NCBI RefSeq assembly: GCF_016406325.1
Contig: NZ_CP066370.1
Location: 1,116,001 to 1,180,000, forward strand
Direction: 5' to 3'
From: Shewanella putrefaciens
Lineage (GTDB): Bacteria > Pseudomonadota > Gammaproteobacteria > Enterobacterales > Shewanellaceae
Length of the DNA stretch: 64,000 nucleotides
The stretch's first letter is position 1; every line of letters begins with the position of its first letter. This document shows, in pieces, positions 1 through 9,180 of this stretch. Under the pieces are notes generated by a model. That model saw only the letters and a list, made by a program, of their open reading frames with translations. It did no database searches and was not told the origin of the DNA. The translations under genes were made by a program, and so were the position numbers.

Positions 1-864
1 TGCGAAGGCCATGTTTTGCGGGATAATATTCGTGCATTGGGCTTCAGTTAAGGGCTCTGTCGCCAATAAATAACTGCCCGCAGGTAACACTTTCCCCCCT
101 ACAAAGCTATTAAGTTTATGGCCAATATACGCATTGCCCGCCAGTACTAAGTATTGGCAACTGACTTCGCCCTTAGCGGTAATGACTCTTGGTTTAGCGC
201 CTTGAATGATTTTTTCGGCGGCGCTGTATTCAAACAATTGCGCACCGAGATTGCGCGCAACGCGAGCCTCACCGAGGGCAAGATTAAGTGGGTGTAGATG
301 GCCGCTGCCCATATCAACCAGCGCACCTTGATAAAAATTTGAGCCAATGACTTCACCTAATTGTGGCTTAGCTAATAGCTTGATCTCATGCGGATAACCC
401 ATGGCTTTGAGTGCGCTAAATTCTTCTTCAAGCTCATCCATATGGCGAGATTTAACCGCTAAATCGCAGTAACCCATTTGCAGATCGCAGTCGATACTGT
501 GTTCTTGTATGCGATTTCGCACTATTTCAATGGCTTCAAAGCCCATCTGTTGAATTGCTTGAACACCTTCAGTGCCTATTTCACTTTGAAATTGCGAAGG
601 ATCATGGCCTATGCCGCGGATGAGTTCGCCGCCATTACGTCCCGATGCGCCCCAACCAATACGCCTCGCTTCTAGCAGCACGACACTCATGCCGCGCTGT
701 GCGAGTTCTATGGCGGTATTGAGACCGCTAAAACCACCGCCTACGATGCAGACATCGGCATTGATACTACCTTCGAGTTGTGGGTGTGCGTAAATTTCTT
801 TAGCAGTATCAAGATAATAAGAGTGTGGATACTGTTCACTGTGCACTGGTGGTTTGTGTGCCAT
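1..864 (-). CDS. puuB: FAD-dependent amine oxidase, gamma-glutamylputrescine oxidase type (PuuB-like), 3' end outside the window
   Basis: Reading down from an ATG at 864, with GGAG about 7 nt upstream, the frame stays open for 288 codons to the window edge. The first 40 residues are followed by a Rossmann FAD motif (VCIVGGGFSGLN), and then GWGASGRNGGE, typical of the DAO/PuuB/OrdL family, which usually has about 430 residues, so roughly the last third is missing. The family oxidises the amine of gamma-glutamylputrescine to the aldehyde. It is divergent from puuR, and a paralogue lies at 9181-10467, so which of the two is the main PuuB is not decided here. The family is clear; the exact substrate is inferred from the neighbours. 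Confidence 0.85.
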   Translation of the reverse strand, partial: MAHKPPVHSEQYPHSYYLDTAKEIYAHPQLEGSINADVCIVGGGFSGLNTAIELAQRGMSVVLLEARRIGWGASGRNGGELIRGIGHDPSQFQSEIGTEGVQAIQQMGFEAIEIVRNRIQEHSIDCDLQMGYCDLAVKSRHMDELEEEFSALKAMGYPHEIKLLAKPQLGEVIGSNFYQGALVDMGSGHLHPLNLALGEARVARNLGAQLFEYSAAEKIIQGAKPRVITAKGEVSCQYLVLAGNAYIGHKLNSFVGGKVLPAGSYLLATEPLTEAQCTNIIPQNMAFA

Positions 865-932
865 GATGGCTCCAAAAAATTGTTTTTATTGTAAATTGGA
901 CTTGTCTCAGTATACTCATCACACTTTTCAGA

Positions 933-960
933 TGTTCAGAAAAAGTGTTCGTTTTATTTA
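933..960 (-). promoter_or_regulatory. candidate PuuR operator between puuB-like gene and puuR
   Basis: Two direct TGTTC elements lie at 933-938 and 946-951. The second, TGTTCGTTTTATTTA, matches 12 of 15 bases of the reverse complement of the E. coli PuuR consensus as I remember it (AAAATATAATGAACA). It sits in the divergent promoter region of the puuB-like gene and puuR. Binding is inferred. Confidence 0.4.
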
Positions 961-1042
961 ACACATTTTTTCTATAGAATACAATTAAAGCGTTAATTCA
1001 GGTGCTTTTGGGGTGTGAATACATTTGGGATGATGTTTATCC

Positions 1043-1057
1043 TGAACAATCTGTTCG
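1043..1057. promoter_or_regulatory. GAACA/TGTTC inverted repeat just upstream of puuR
   Basis: The sequence TGAACA, ATC, TGTTCG forms a perfect 5-bp inverted repeat about 45 bp before the puuR start. It uses the same half-site as the other candidate PuuR boxes in this locus, so autoregulation is plausible but inferred. Confidence 0.35.
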
Positions 1058-1100
1058 TCATCTATCGGGGGTTGCCCGAACCTTTTGGGGGATGTGAAAT

Positions 1101-1649
1101 TTGGATATTGGTGCCAGTCTCAAAACTGTTCGAAAAATGAAAGGCTTATCTCAGCGGGAATTAGCTAAGCGTGCTGGTGTGACTAACAGTACGATTTCAA
1201 TGATCGAAAAAAACAGTGTTAGCCCATCTGTCAGTTCTTTAAAAAAAGTATTGTCGGGTATCCCGATGTCTTTAGTGGACTTTTTCTCTATTGAAGCCAC
1301 ATCAGAGTGTGAACAAAAAGTGGTATATCGATCCGATGAACTGCTTGATATAGGCACAGGTCCGCTAGAATTTAAGTTAATTGGCCGTGATTATCCAAAC
1401 CGGGCTATGTCTGTAATGAGTGAAACTTATCCACCGGGTTCAGATACCGGTGAAGAGATGTTAAAACATCAAGGCGAAGAGGCCGCTATGGTGATAGAAG
1501 GTAAATTCGAACTCACTGTAGGGGATGAAGTGTATATTTTGGAAGCGGGTGACAGTTATTATTTTAACAGTGAGCTACCCCATCGATTCCGTAATCCTTT
1601 CGATGAGCCTTGCCGACTCATTAGTGCAACGACACCTGCAAACTTCTAA
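1101..1649 (+). CDS. puuR: HTH-XRE / cupin transcriptional regulator PuuR
   Basis: The 182-residue protein has an N-terminal Xre-type helix-turn-helix (about residues 7-60, LSQRELAKRAGVTNSTIS) and a C-terminal cupin (about 110-180, KHQGEEAAMVIEG). Its ending, ISATTPANF, closely matches the end of E. coli PuuR. PuuR represses putrescine utilisation genes and is relieved by putrescine. The start is a TTG preceded by GGGGGA; the ATG nine bases upstream runs straight into a stop. It is divergent from the puuB-like gene and upstream of puuD and puuA, as expected for the local repressor. A hairpin terminator follows the stop. Confidence 0.9.
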   Translation: MDIGASLKTVRKMKGLSQRELAKRAGVTNSTISMIEKNSVSPSVSSLKKVLSGIPMSLVDFFSIEATSECEQKVVYRSDELLDIGTGPLEFKLIGRDYPNRAMSVMSETYPPGSDTGEEMLKHQGEEAAMVIEGKFELTVGDEVYILEAGDSYYFNSELPHRFRNPFDEPCRLISATTPANF

Positions 1650-1666
1650 TTTTCGCTATTTTGTTG

Positions 1667-1703
1667 CGCTGCTCTATTTAGAATAGAGCGGCGAGCTTAT
1701 TTT
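1667..1703 (+). terminator. hairpin terminator after puuR
   Basis: Arms CGCTGCTCTATT (1667-1678) and AATAGAGCGGCG (1682-1693) pair over 12 bp with one G-U wobble, have a TAG loop, and are followed by a moderately T-rich tail. Confidence 0.6.
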
Positions 1704-2056
1704 CAGAGTCATTGTTTATCTTTTTACCCAATAGCCCGCCGCGTTATCTTTTAAGTATTCCTTCCCTGTGTAAATAATATTAGTCAAATGAACTTTCAAT
1801 GATGCCATTGATGTTCACTCGCCATGGCTTTATTCGTCTTTAATTACAGCAGACTACTAGAGTGCTATTGTTGAAACGAACGAACAATAGCAGCTAACAC
1901 GATGTTATTCATAAAAAATAAAAACGGTATGGACAGTGGGTTTAACAAATAGATAACCTCTTGCCTAGTTTTAAATTTCGGTGTACTGTGTGAAAAAATG
2001 AACATTTAAAGTTAAAGTGTTCGATATGCTAGTAAAATGAGACCCTAAGGTGAGTT
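1704..2056. other. non-coding gap between puuR and puuD, with a 10-bp inverted repeat
   Basis: There is no credible gene here. The stretch holds a perfect inverted repeat, TGCTATTGTT (1863-1872) and AACAATAGCA (1883-1892), separated by 10 nt with no T run after it, so it is not an obvious terminator. A candidate PuuR operator follows at 1999-2022. The promoter of puuD and puuA must lie here. Confidence 0.6.
1999..2022. promoter_or_regulatory. candidate PuuR operator upstream of puuD-puuA
   Basis: GAACATTT (2000-2007) and AAGTGTTC (2015-2022) form an inverted repeat with one mismatch, 35 bp before the puuD start. The left half, AATGAACA, is the core of the E. coli PuuR box. Function is inferred from similarity and position. 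Confidence 0.45.
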
Positions 2057-2818
2057 ATGTCTGCAGAGTTACCCCTCATTGGTGTTATTGCGTGTAATCA
2101 ACAATTGGGTTCACATCCGTTTAATATTGTTGGTGAAAAATATCTTTTAGGTGTTGTTGATGGTGCGAAAGGCTGGCCTTTGGTGATCCCATCACTCGGG
2201 CATGATTCACCTATTGACAGTATCTTGGCACGGCTTGATGGCATTTTGTTTACGGGGTCACCTTCTAATGTTGAGCCACGCCATTATGCAGGTCAACCGA
2301 GTGAGACTGGTACTCACCATGATCCCAAACGTGACGCCACTACCTTGCCATTAATCCACGCTGCTATTGCGGCAGGAGTGCCTGTCCTCGGAATATGTCG
2401 TGGTTTTCAAGAAATGAATGTGGCCTTTGGTGGCAGCTTGCATCAAAAGTTATATGAAGTTGCTGGTTTGATCGAACATAGAGAAAATGAAAATGCCGCT
2501 TTAGAGGTGCAATATGGGCCGTCACACAGTATTACTGTTGAGCCTGGGGGGGTCATTTACGAGGCTTGGGGCCGTAACTCTGCAGAGGTTAACTCTGTTC
2601 ATACTTAAGGCGTAGCGCGTTTGGGTGTTGGGTTACGGCCAGAAGCTTATGCTCCAGATGGATTAGTGGAGGCCTTCTCCGTAATCGATACCAAAGAATT
2701 TGCCCTTGGTGTGCAGTGGCATCCAGAGTGGAAGGTGGCTGAAAATCCATTTTACCTCTCTATTTTCAATGCGTTTGGTGATGCCTGCCGACGTAGGGCT
2801 AAAACTCGAGTGAAATAA
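2057..2818 (+). pseudogene. puuD: gamma-glutamyl-GABA hydrolase PuuD, interrupted by an in-frame TAA
   Basis: One continuous frame of 254 codons encodes a class I glutamine-amidotransferase-like C26 peptidase of the full PuuD length, but codon 184 (2606-2608) is TAA. The catalytic cysteine is at residue 114 (GICRGFQEMN), and the catalytic His222 and Glu224 (GVQWHPEW) lie after the stop. All three positions match E. coli numbering. The stop falls where E. coli PuuD has Gln in HGQG, so a single CAA to TAA change explains it. PuuD releases GABA from gamma-glutamyl-GABA. The truncated 183-residue product would lack the triad; a restart at TTG 2621 would give only the tail. A real nonsense mutation, a sequencing error or readthrough cannot be told apart here. 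Confidence 0.85.
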
Positions 2819-2820
2819 TA

Positions 2821-4176
2821 ATGAATAAGCTAATCGCTTTTTTAAAAGAACGAAAAATCACAGAAGTCGAATGTGTTATCAGTGATATGACTGGCATCGC
2901 TCGCGGCAAGATCGCACCCGTCGATAAGTTTCTCGATGAAAAAGGCATGCGCTTGCCAGAGAGCGTATTGCTACAAACAGTCACAGGGGATTTTGTTGAC
3001 GATGAAATCTACTACCGGTTACTCGACGATGCAGATATTGATTTTGTATGTGTCCCTGACGAAAACGCGGTCTTCATGTTGCCATGGACAATCGAAGCTA
3101 CGGCTCAGGTTATTCATGATTGCTACGACAGAATGGGTAACCCCATAGAGCTTTCACCGCGTAACGTGTTGAAAAAAGTGTTGTCTCTGTATGATGAACA
3201 GGGCTGGGAGCCTGTTATTGCGCCCGAAATGGAGTTTTATTTAACTCGTCGCAGTGACGACCACGATTTACCCTTAAAGCCTCCGATTGGTCGTTCGGGT
3301 AGACCAGAAGCGGGTCGCCAATCTTTTTCTATTGATGCGGCTAATGAATACGACCCACTGTTTGAAGATATGTATGACTGGTGCGAAATCCAAGGTTTAG
3401 ATATCGATACCTTGATCCATGAAGATGGACCCGCACAGATGGAGATTAACTTCAGTCATGGCAATCCATTATCGCTTGCTGATCAAGTTTTTATCTTTAA
3501 GCGTACCCTGCGTGAAGCGGCATTAAAGCATGATGTTTGCGCTACTTTTATGGCGAAACCTGTTACAGATGAACCAGGTAGTGCGATGCATATTCACCAG
3601 AGTGTGATTAATAAAGAAACGGGTAAGAATATTTTTACTAATGAAGATGGTACTCAAAGTGCATTATTTTTGAGTTATATCGCTGGGTTACAAAAATTTA
3701 TTCCTGAGTTACTGCCATTAATGGCGCCCAATGCTAATTCGTTCCGCCGCTTTTTGCCCGGAACATCGGCACCGGTAAATTTGGAATGGGGGGTTGAAAA
3801 CCGTACCTGTGGTTTACGCATACCAGAATCGTCGCCACAAAATCGCCGTATCGAAAACCGTATTCCAGGCGCGGATGCTAACTGTTATCTCGCTATTGCA
3901 GCGAGCTTACTCTGCGGTTATATCGGTATGGTAGAAAAGCTCAAACCATCAACGCCCGTTCAAGGTAAATCAAATGAAAGTCGAAGCAACAATCCCCATT
4001 GCTTACCATTGACGTTAGAAGAGGCATTGGCAGCAATGGAAGAAAGTGACGCTTGTAAGGAGTATTTAGGTGAGTCGTTCACCACAGGATTTGTGGCAGT
4101 AAAACAAGCCGAACTTGAAAACTTCCGCCGTGTAGTGAGTTCGTGGGAACGGGAGTTCTTGTTGTTAAGTGTGTAA
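2821..4176 (+). CDS. puuA: gamma-glutamylputrescine synthetase, glutamine-synthetase family
   Basis: The 451-residue protein has the glutamine synthetase fold: an N-terminal beta-grasp part, then the catalytic domain with EMEFYL (about residue 137), MEINFSHG, the MHIHQS histidine motif, and NRTCGLRIP with the R-x-x-N-R-I segment near residue 345. PuuA ligates glutamate to putrescine using ATP, the first step of the Puu pathway. Length and context (PuuR, PuuD, Pot) favour PuuA over GlnA. The ATG is only 2 nt after the puuD stop and has no good Shine-Dalgarno, suggesting translational coupling to puuD, which the puuD nonsense codon would disturb. Confidence 0.9.
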   Translation: MNKLIAFLKERKITEVECVISDMTGIARGKIAPVDKFLDEKGMRLPESVLLQTVTGDFVDDEIYYRLLDDADIDFVCVPDENAVFMLPWTIEATAQVIHDCYDRMGNPIELSPRNVLKKVLSLYDEQGWEPVIAPEMEFYLTRRSDDHDLPLKPPIGRSGRPEAGRQSFSIDAANEYDPLFEDMYDWCEIQGLDIDTLIHEDGPAQMEINFSHGNPLSLADQVFIFKRTLREAALKHDVCATFMAKPVTDEPGSAMHIHQSVINKETGKNIFTNEDGTQSALFLSYIAGLQKFIPELLPLMAPNANSFRRFLPGTSAPVNLEWGVENRTCGLRIPESSPQNRRIENRIPGADANCYLAIAASLLCGYIGMVEKLKPSTPVQGKSNESRSNNPHCLPLTLEEALAAMEESDACKEYLGESFTTGFVAVKQAELENFRRVVSSWEREFLLLSV

Positions 4177-4266
4177 TCTATGCAGGTTTGAACATAAATT
4201 AGTCACCAATTTTTACATAGTTTCGATATGCGGATAAATGGTGTGGCTAGATTAGTTAGAAAACCC

Positions 4267-4312
4267 CTGCACCATAGTGGTGATTTTGCTTTACTTTGGT
4301 GCAGAATTTTTT
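4267..4312 (+). terminator. hairpin terminator after puuA
   Basis: CTGCACCA (4267-4274) pairs with TGGTGCAG (4297-4304) over a 22-nt loop and is followed by AATTTTTTG. It separates puuDA from the pot genes. Confidence 0.65.
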
Positions 4313-4585
4313 GAATAAAATATCTTCAACTATTCTTATTAAGCTTAAAGGGTAATTCGATAAGCCATGCAGTAAGGGCCTCAATCGAAAGATTTTTTAA
4401 ATTTAGCGCTAACATAGGAGGCTGTATCAGATTTATTTTTAGTAACCTATTGTTAGTAATGCTAAAAATGGATTTGCTGCAATAGGCTTTATCCTTGTTT
4501 TAGGGACTTGAGACATTTGTCTTTATGTTGCAATATGTAGCGGATTTTTCATATCTAGTCTGTTTTTATGATTGATAATGCAATC

Positions 4586-4627
4586 TGAACAAATTAGTAG
4601 GTTTGGCATGAAATCTGATTACGAACA
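4586..4627 (+). promoter_or_regulatory. paired GAACA half-sites upstream of potF
   Basis: TGAACA (4586-4591) and CGAACA (4622-4627) are spaced 36 bp apart, and both are followed by AATT. They share the core of the other candidate PuuR sites, but the flanks fit poorly, so this is only suggestive. Confidence 0.25.
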
Positions 4628-4766
4628 AATTGCAGTCACCTCAAACAGAAGGCATGATTATGGTGCTGTGAAGACTGCCGATGCGGTTTTTAAGGTGTAG
4701 CATTGGTCGAGAATAACAACAATAACCGAGCTGTTGGTCGGTGACACAATTTCAGGATTGATATAG

Positions 4767-5897
<1,131 letters not shown>

Positions 5898-5905
5898 TCG
5901 ATTTT

Positions 5906-5926
5906 GGGGCAAGTTTAGCTTGCCCC
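5906..5926 (+). repeat. intercistronic hairpin between potF and potG
   Basis: GGGGCAAG (5906-5913) and CTTGCCCC (5919-5926) form a perfect 8-bp stem with a 5-nt loop. A second small hairpin, AGGGG/CCCCT with an AAAA loop, follows at 5950-5963. Neither has a strong T run, so they may attenuate or stabilise the message rather than end it fully. Confidence 0.6.
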
Positions 5927-6072
5927 TGCTTTGGTTTATTCATTTGCAGAGGGGAAAACCCCTTTCAAAACCGGGCTTGGATGGATAAACAGAGTTAGCC
6001 TTATCATTCATTTATTGCGTAAATCTCAAGACTTGAACGCGAAGCGTATCGGTATTTGGGCGGAGAAGTATT

Positions 6073-7209
6073 ATGGCAAGCACCTCGGGCGTCACCAATA
6101 AACCCACAACAAAGACGCAAGAACATGTACTGCTCAAGATTGAGCGGGTCAGTAAATTATTCGACGATGTACGTGCAGTTGATGATGTGTCATTGACGAT
6201 CAATAAAGGTGAAATTTTCGCCTTACTTGGTGGTTCTGGATCTGGGAAATCGACTTTACTGCGTATGCTCGCAGGCTTTGAAAAACCGACATCGGGCCGC
6301 ATTTATCTTGATGGTGAAGATATCACCGACTTACCGCCCTACGAACGTCCTATCAATATGATGTTTCAATCCTATGCTTTATTTCCCCATATGACGGTGG
6401 CGCAAAATATTGCTTTTGGTTTGAAGCAAGACAAGCTACCTAAAGCTGAAATTGAGCAGCGCGTGCAAGAGATGCTTAAACTTGTGCACATGGAACAATA
6501 TGGTAAGCGTAAACCTCACCAGTTATCTGGCGGTCAGCGTCAGCGTGTTGCGCTGGCACGCTCGCTTGCTAAGCGTCCTAAATTATTGCTGCTTGATGAA
6601 CCTATGGGCGCATTGGATAAAAAACTGCGTACCCAGATGCAACTCGAAGTGGTTGAAATTCTTGAGCGTGTTGGTGTGACTTGCGTAATGGTGACTCACG
6701 ATCAAGAAGAAGCGATGACCATGGCCGGACGGATTGCCATTATGAGTGATGGCTGGATTGCTCAAACAGGCTCACCGATGGACATTTACGAAAGCCCGAA
6801 CAGTCGTATGATTGCCGAGTTTATTGGTTCAGTGAATTTGTTTGGTGGTGAAATTGAAGTGGATGAAGTTGACCATTTGATCATTAAGCCCAATGAATTA
6901 GCTCAATCTTTTTATGTCGGCTACGGAGTAACGACCAGCCTTGAAGATAAGCATGTATGGTTAGCGGTGCGCCCTGAAAAGACGATAATTAGCCGTGAGC
7001 AACCCGAAGGTGAATATAATTGGGCGAAAGGTATTGTGCATGATATCGCTTACTTAGGTGGTATATCAGTGTATTACATTCGCTTAGAGAATGGCCAAAT
7101 TGTACAGTGTAGTATGACTAACCGTGAACGCCGTGCCGATCATGCTACTTGGGATGATGAAGTGTTTATCAGTTGGGAGGACACCAGTGGCGTGGTGTTG
7201 AGATCATGA
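6073..7209 (+). CDS. potG: putrescine ABC transporter ATPase PotG
   Basis: The 378-residue ABC ATPase has Walker A (GGSGSGKST, about residue 54), the signature LSGGQRQR, Walker B (LLLLDEP), the H-loop (VTHDQEEAM) and a C-terminal TOBE-like region (about 285-375). It powers putrescine import by PotH and PotI at the cytoplasmic face of the inner membrane. The ATG at 6073 has GGAGAAG just upstream. It overlaps potH by ATGA, which indicates translational coupling. The adjacent binding protein and two permeases make the polyamine assignment firm. Confidence 0.93.
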   Translation: MASTSGVTNKPTTKTQEHVLLKIERVSKLFDDVRAVDDVSLTINKGEIFALLGGSGSGKSTLLRMLAGFEKPTSGRIYLDGEDITDLPPYERPINMMFQSYALFPHMTVAQNIAFGLKQDKLPKAEIEQRVQEMLKLVHMEQYGKRKPHQLSGGQRQRVALARSLAKRPKLLLLDEPMGALDKKLRTQMQLEVVEILERVGVTCVMVTHDQEEAMTMAGRIAIMSDGWIAQTGSPMDIYESPNSRMIAEFIGSVNLFGGEIEVDEVDHLIIKPNELAQSFYVGYGVTTSLEDKHVWLAVRPEKTIISREQPEGEYNWAKGIVHDIAYLGGISVYYIRLENGQIVQCSMTNRERRADHATWDDEVFISWEDTSGVVLRS

Positions 7210-8111
7210 AATTACTCTCAAGATTAAAATGGCCAAGGGGACGCTTCTGGACCATAGGATTGCCCTATGCGTGGCTGCTGTTATTTTTTGCCTTACCTTT
7301 TGCGATTGTGCTCAAGATCAGTTTTTCAACGGCTGCTATCGCTATCCCACCCTATGAGCCGACGTTCCAATACGCAGATGATGTGCTAAATATTTTTTTG
7401 CATCTAGGTAACTATCTGATGTTACTTGATGATTCGCTTTATTATTCGGCCTATCTGAGTTCGTTGAAAACCGCATTTATTTCTACTTTAGGCTGCTTGA
7501 TCATTGGTTATCCAATGGCTTATGCCATCGCCCGTGCCCCCGCGCGTTTGCAGACAGTTTTGCTATTACTGGTGATGTTGCCCTCATGGACCTCGTTCTT
7601 AATTCGCGTTTATGCTTGGATGGGACTGCTCAGCAATACTGGCATTATTAATAATGCACTCATATGGTTAGGTGTTATCTCTGAGCCATTACAAATTTTA
7701 AATACCAATATTGCAGTGTATATCGGCATCATTTATGCCTATTTACCCTTTATGATCCTGCCGCTATACGCCAATTTAGTGAAACTCGATATGAGTTTAA
7801 TTGAGGCCGCATCGGACTTAGGTTCAAGTCGTTTAAATACCTTCTGGAAAATCACTTTCCCACTCTCTAAAAGCGGTGTGATTGCAGGTTCCATGTTGGT
7901 GTTTATTCCTGCAGTGGGTGAGTTTGTGATCCCCGAATTACTTGGCGGTCCTGATTCATTAATGATAGGTAAAGTGCTGTGGCAAGAATTTTTCAATAAT
8001 CGTGACTGGCCTGTGGCGTCATCACTGGCGATTGTCATGTTGGCACTCTTGATTATTCCTATTACTTTATTCCATCGCTATCAAGCGCGTAGCTTGGAGA
8101 AAGACCTATGA
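7206..8111 (+). CDS. potH: putrescine ABC transporter permease PotH
   Basis: The 301-residue inner-membrane permease has about six hydrophobic segments and the EAA loop (EAASDLGSSRLNTFWKITFP) that contacts the ATPase. I chose ATG 7206 because it overlaps the potG stop as ATGA; a frame-extending TTG at 7173 would lie inside potG and add 11 residues unlike the family. It forms the channel with PotI for putrescine received from PotF. Confidence 0.92.
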   Translation: MKLLSRLKWPRGRFWTIGLPYAWLLLFFALPFAIVLKISFSTAAIAIPPYEPTFQYADDVLNIFLHLGNYLMLLDDSLYYSAYLSSLKTAFISTLGCLIIGYPMAYAIARAPARLQTVLLLLVMLPSWTSFLIRVYAWMGLLSNTGIINNALIWLGVISEPLQILNTNIAVYIGIIYAYLPFMILPLYANLVKLDMSLIEAASDLGSSRLNTFWKITFPLSKSGVIAGSMLVFIPAVGEFVIPELLGGPDSLMIGKVLWQEFFNNRDWPVASSLAIVMLALLIIPITLFHRYQARSLEKDL

Positions 8112-8923
8112 AAAAGTTAAGTTTTTCTTCTGTGATGTTGTGGTTCGGACTGATTTTTTTGTACGCACCTATGCTGATCCTTGTTATTTACTCATTTAAT
8201 GACTCCAAGCTCGTGACCGTTTGGGGAGGATTTTCCCCTAAATGGTATGGTGAATTATTTCAAGATCAACAGATTTTAGATGCCGTATGGACCAGTCTGC
8301 GTATAGCGTTTTATAGCTCAACCATGGCGGTGATTATTGGCACTATGGCAGCCTTTGTGATGACGCGCTTTAAGCGTTCATGGGCAAAGCTGACTCTGTC
8401 GAACATGATTACCGCGCCGTTGGTTATGCCTGAGGTGATTACAGGTTTGTCTTTGCTTTTACTGTTTGTGCATATGGCAGATTTATTGGGCTGGCCTAGG
8501 GAGCGCGGAATGGTGACAGTGTGGATTGCACACTCAACATTTTGTGCCGCCTATGTAGCTGTGGTGGTGTCATCAAGATTACGTGAGCTAGATATGTCAA
8601 TCGAAGAGGCCGCTATGGACTTAGGCGCTACCCCGCTAAAGACCTTTTTCCTTATCACTGTGCCCATTATTTCTCCAGCATTAATGGCGGGGTGGCTATT
8701 GTCCTTTAGCTTGTCATTAGATGATTTAGTGATCGCAAGCTTTGCCTCGGGCCCGGGTGCTACGACCTTGCCTATGGTGGTGTTCTCTTTGGTACGTTTA
8801 GGGGTTTCGCCGAAGATTAATGCCTTGGCAACGCTGATCATACTGTGTGTTTCACTCATCGCTTTCCTTTCTTGGTATATGGCAAGGCGGGCAGAGAAAC
8901 GTGACCGTACACCAATGAATTAG
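8108..8923 (+). CDS. potI: putrescine ABC transporter permease PotI
   Basis: The 271-residue permease starts as an ATGA overlap with the end of potH. It has six predicted membrane segments and an EAA loop (EAAMDLGATPLKTFFLITVP), followed by SLSLDDLVIASFASGPG, a segment conserved in PotC/PotI permeases. It is the last gene of the potFGHI operon; an 11-bp stem hairpin follows. Confidence 0.92.
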   Translation: MKKLSFSSVMLWFGLIFLYAPMLILVIYSFNDSKLVTVWGGFSPKWYGELFQDQQILDAVWTSLRIAFYSSTMAVIIGTMAAFVMTRFKRSWAKLTLSNMITAPLVMPEVITGLSLLLLFVHMADLLGWPRERGMVTVWIAHSTFCAAYVAVVVSSRLRELDMSIEEAAMDLGATPLKTFFLITVPIISPALMAGWLLSFSLSLDDLVIASFASGPGATTLPMVVFSLVRLGVSPKINALATLIILCVSLIAFLSWYMARRAEKRDRTPMN

Positions 8924-8933
8924 CTTAATCTTG

Positions 8934-8970
8934 GGATGGCTTTGTTTCTGCAAAGCCATCCTTAATTATT
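8934..8970 (+). terminator. hairpin terminator after potI
   Basis: GGATGGCTTTG (8934-8944) and CAAAGCCATCC (8951-8961) form a perfect 11-bp stem with a 6-nt loop. The tail TTAATTATT is T-rich but not a clean run. Confidence 0.65.
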
Positions 8971-9060
8971 CTCTCCACACCCATCACCCGCTTTGCTTTG
9001 CAGGCTAGCCCTGTGACTTAAGATCACCATAATTGAATCACTGAGCTAAAAATAATCGCG

Positions 9061-9078
9061 TGTTTGATATATCAAACA
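9061..9078. promoter_or_regulatory. 18-bp perfect palindrome upstream of the second puuB-like gene
   Basis: TGTTTGATATATCAAACA reads identically on both strands and lies about 100 bp before the oxidase start, in a non-coding gap. It looks like a dimeric regulator site. I do not recognise the regulator; it differs from the GAACA-type sites nearby. Confidence 0.45.
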
Positions 9079-9145
9079 AAATGTAAAATATTGCGCTTTT
9101 CTGGCTAGTGTTTCGTTTTATGAAAGTGTAGGATGTGATAGCTGT

Positions 9146-9160
9146 TTAAAATAATGAACA
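9146..9160 (+). promoter_or_regulatory. candidate PuuR operator before the second puuB-like gene
   Basis: TTAAAATAATGAACA matches 12 of 15 bases of the E. coli PuuR consensus as I recall it, including the whole ATAATGAACA end. It lies 20 bp before the chosen start codon, where a repressor would block transcription. This is the best match in the locus. Confidence 0.5.
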
Positions 9161-9180
9161 TTAGAATTCAAGGGAACAAC

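Noticed and set aside
2621..2818. Independent 65-residue gene after the puuD stop
   Set aside because: In frame with puuD and carrying its catalytic HPE tail, so it is the 3' part of the broken gene.
9012..9028. CRP-like site TGTGA..TCACC
   Set aside because: The half-sites are spaced by 7 instead of 6 bases and the right half is imperfect.
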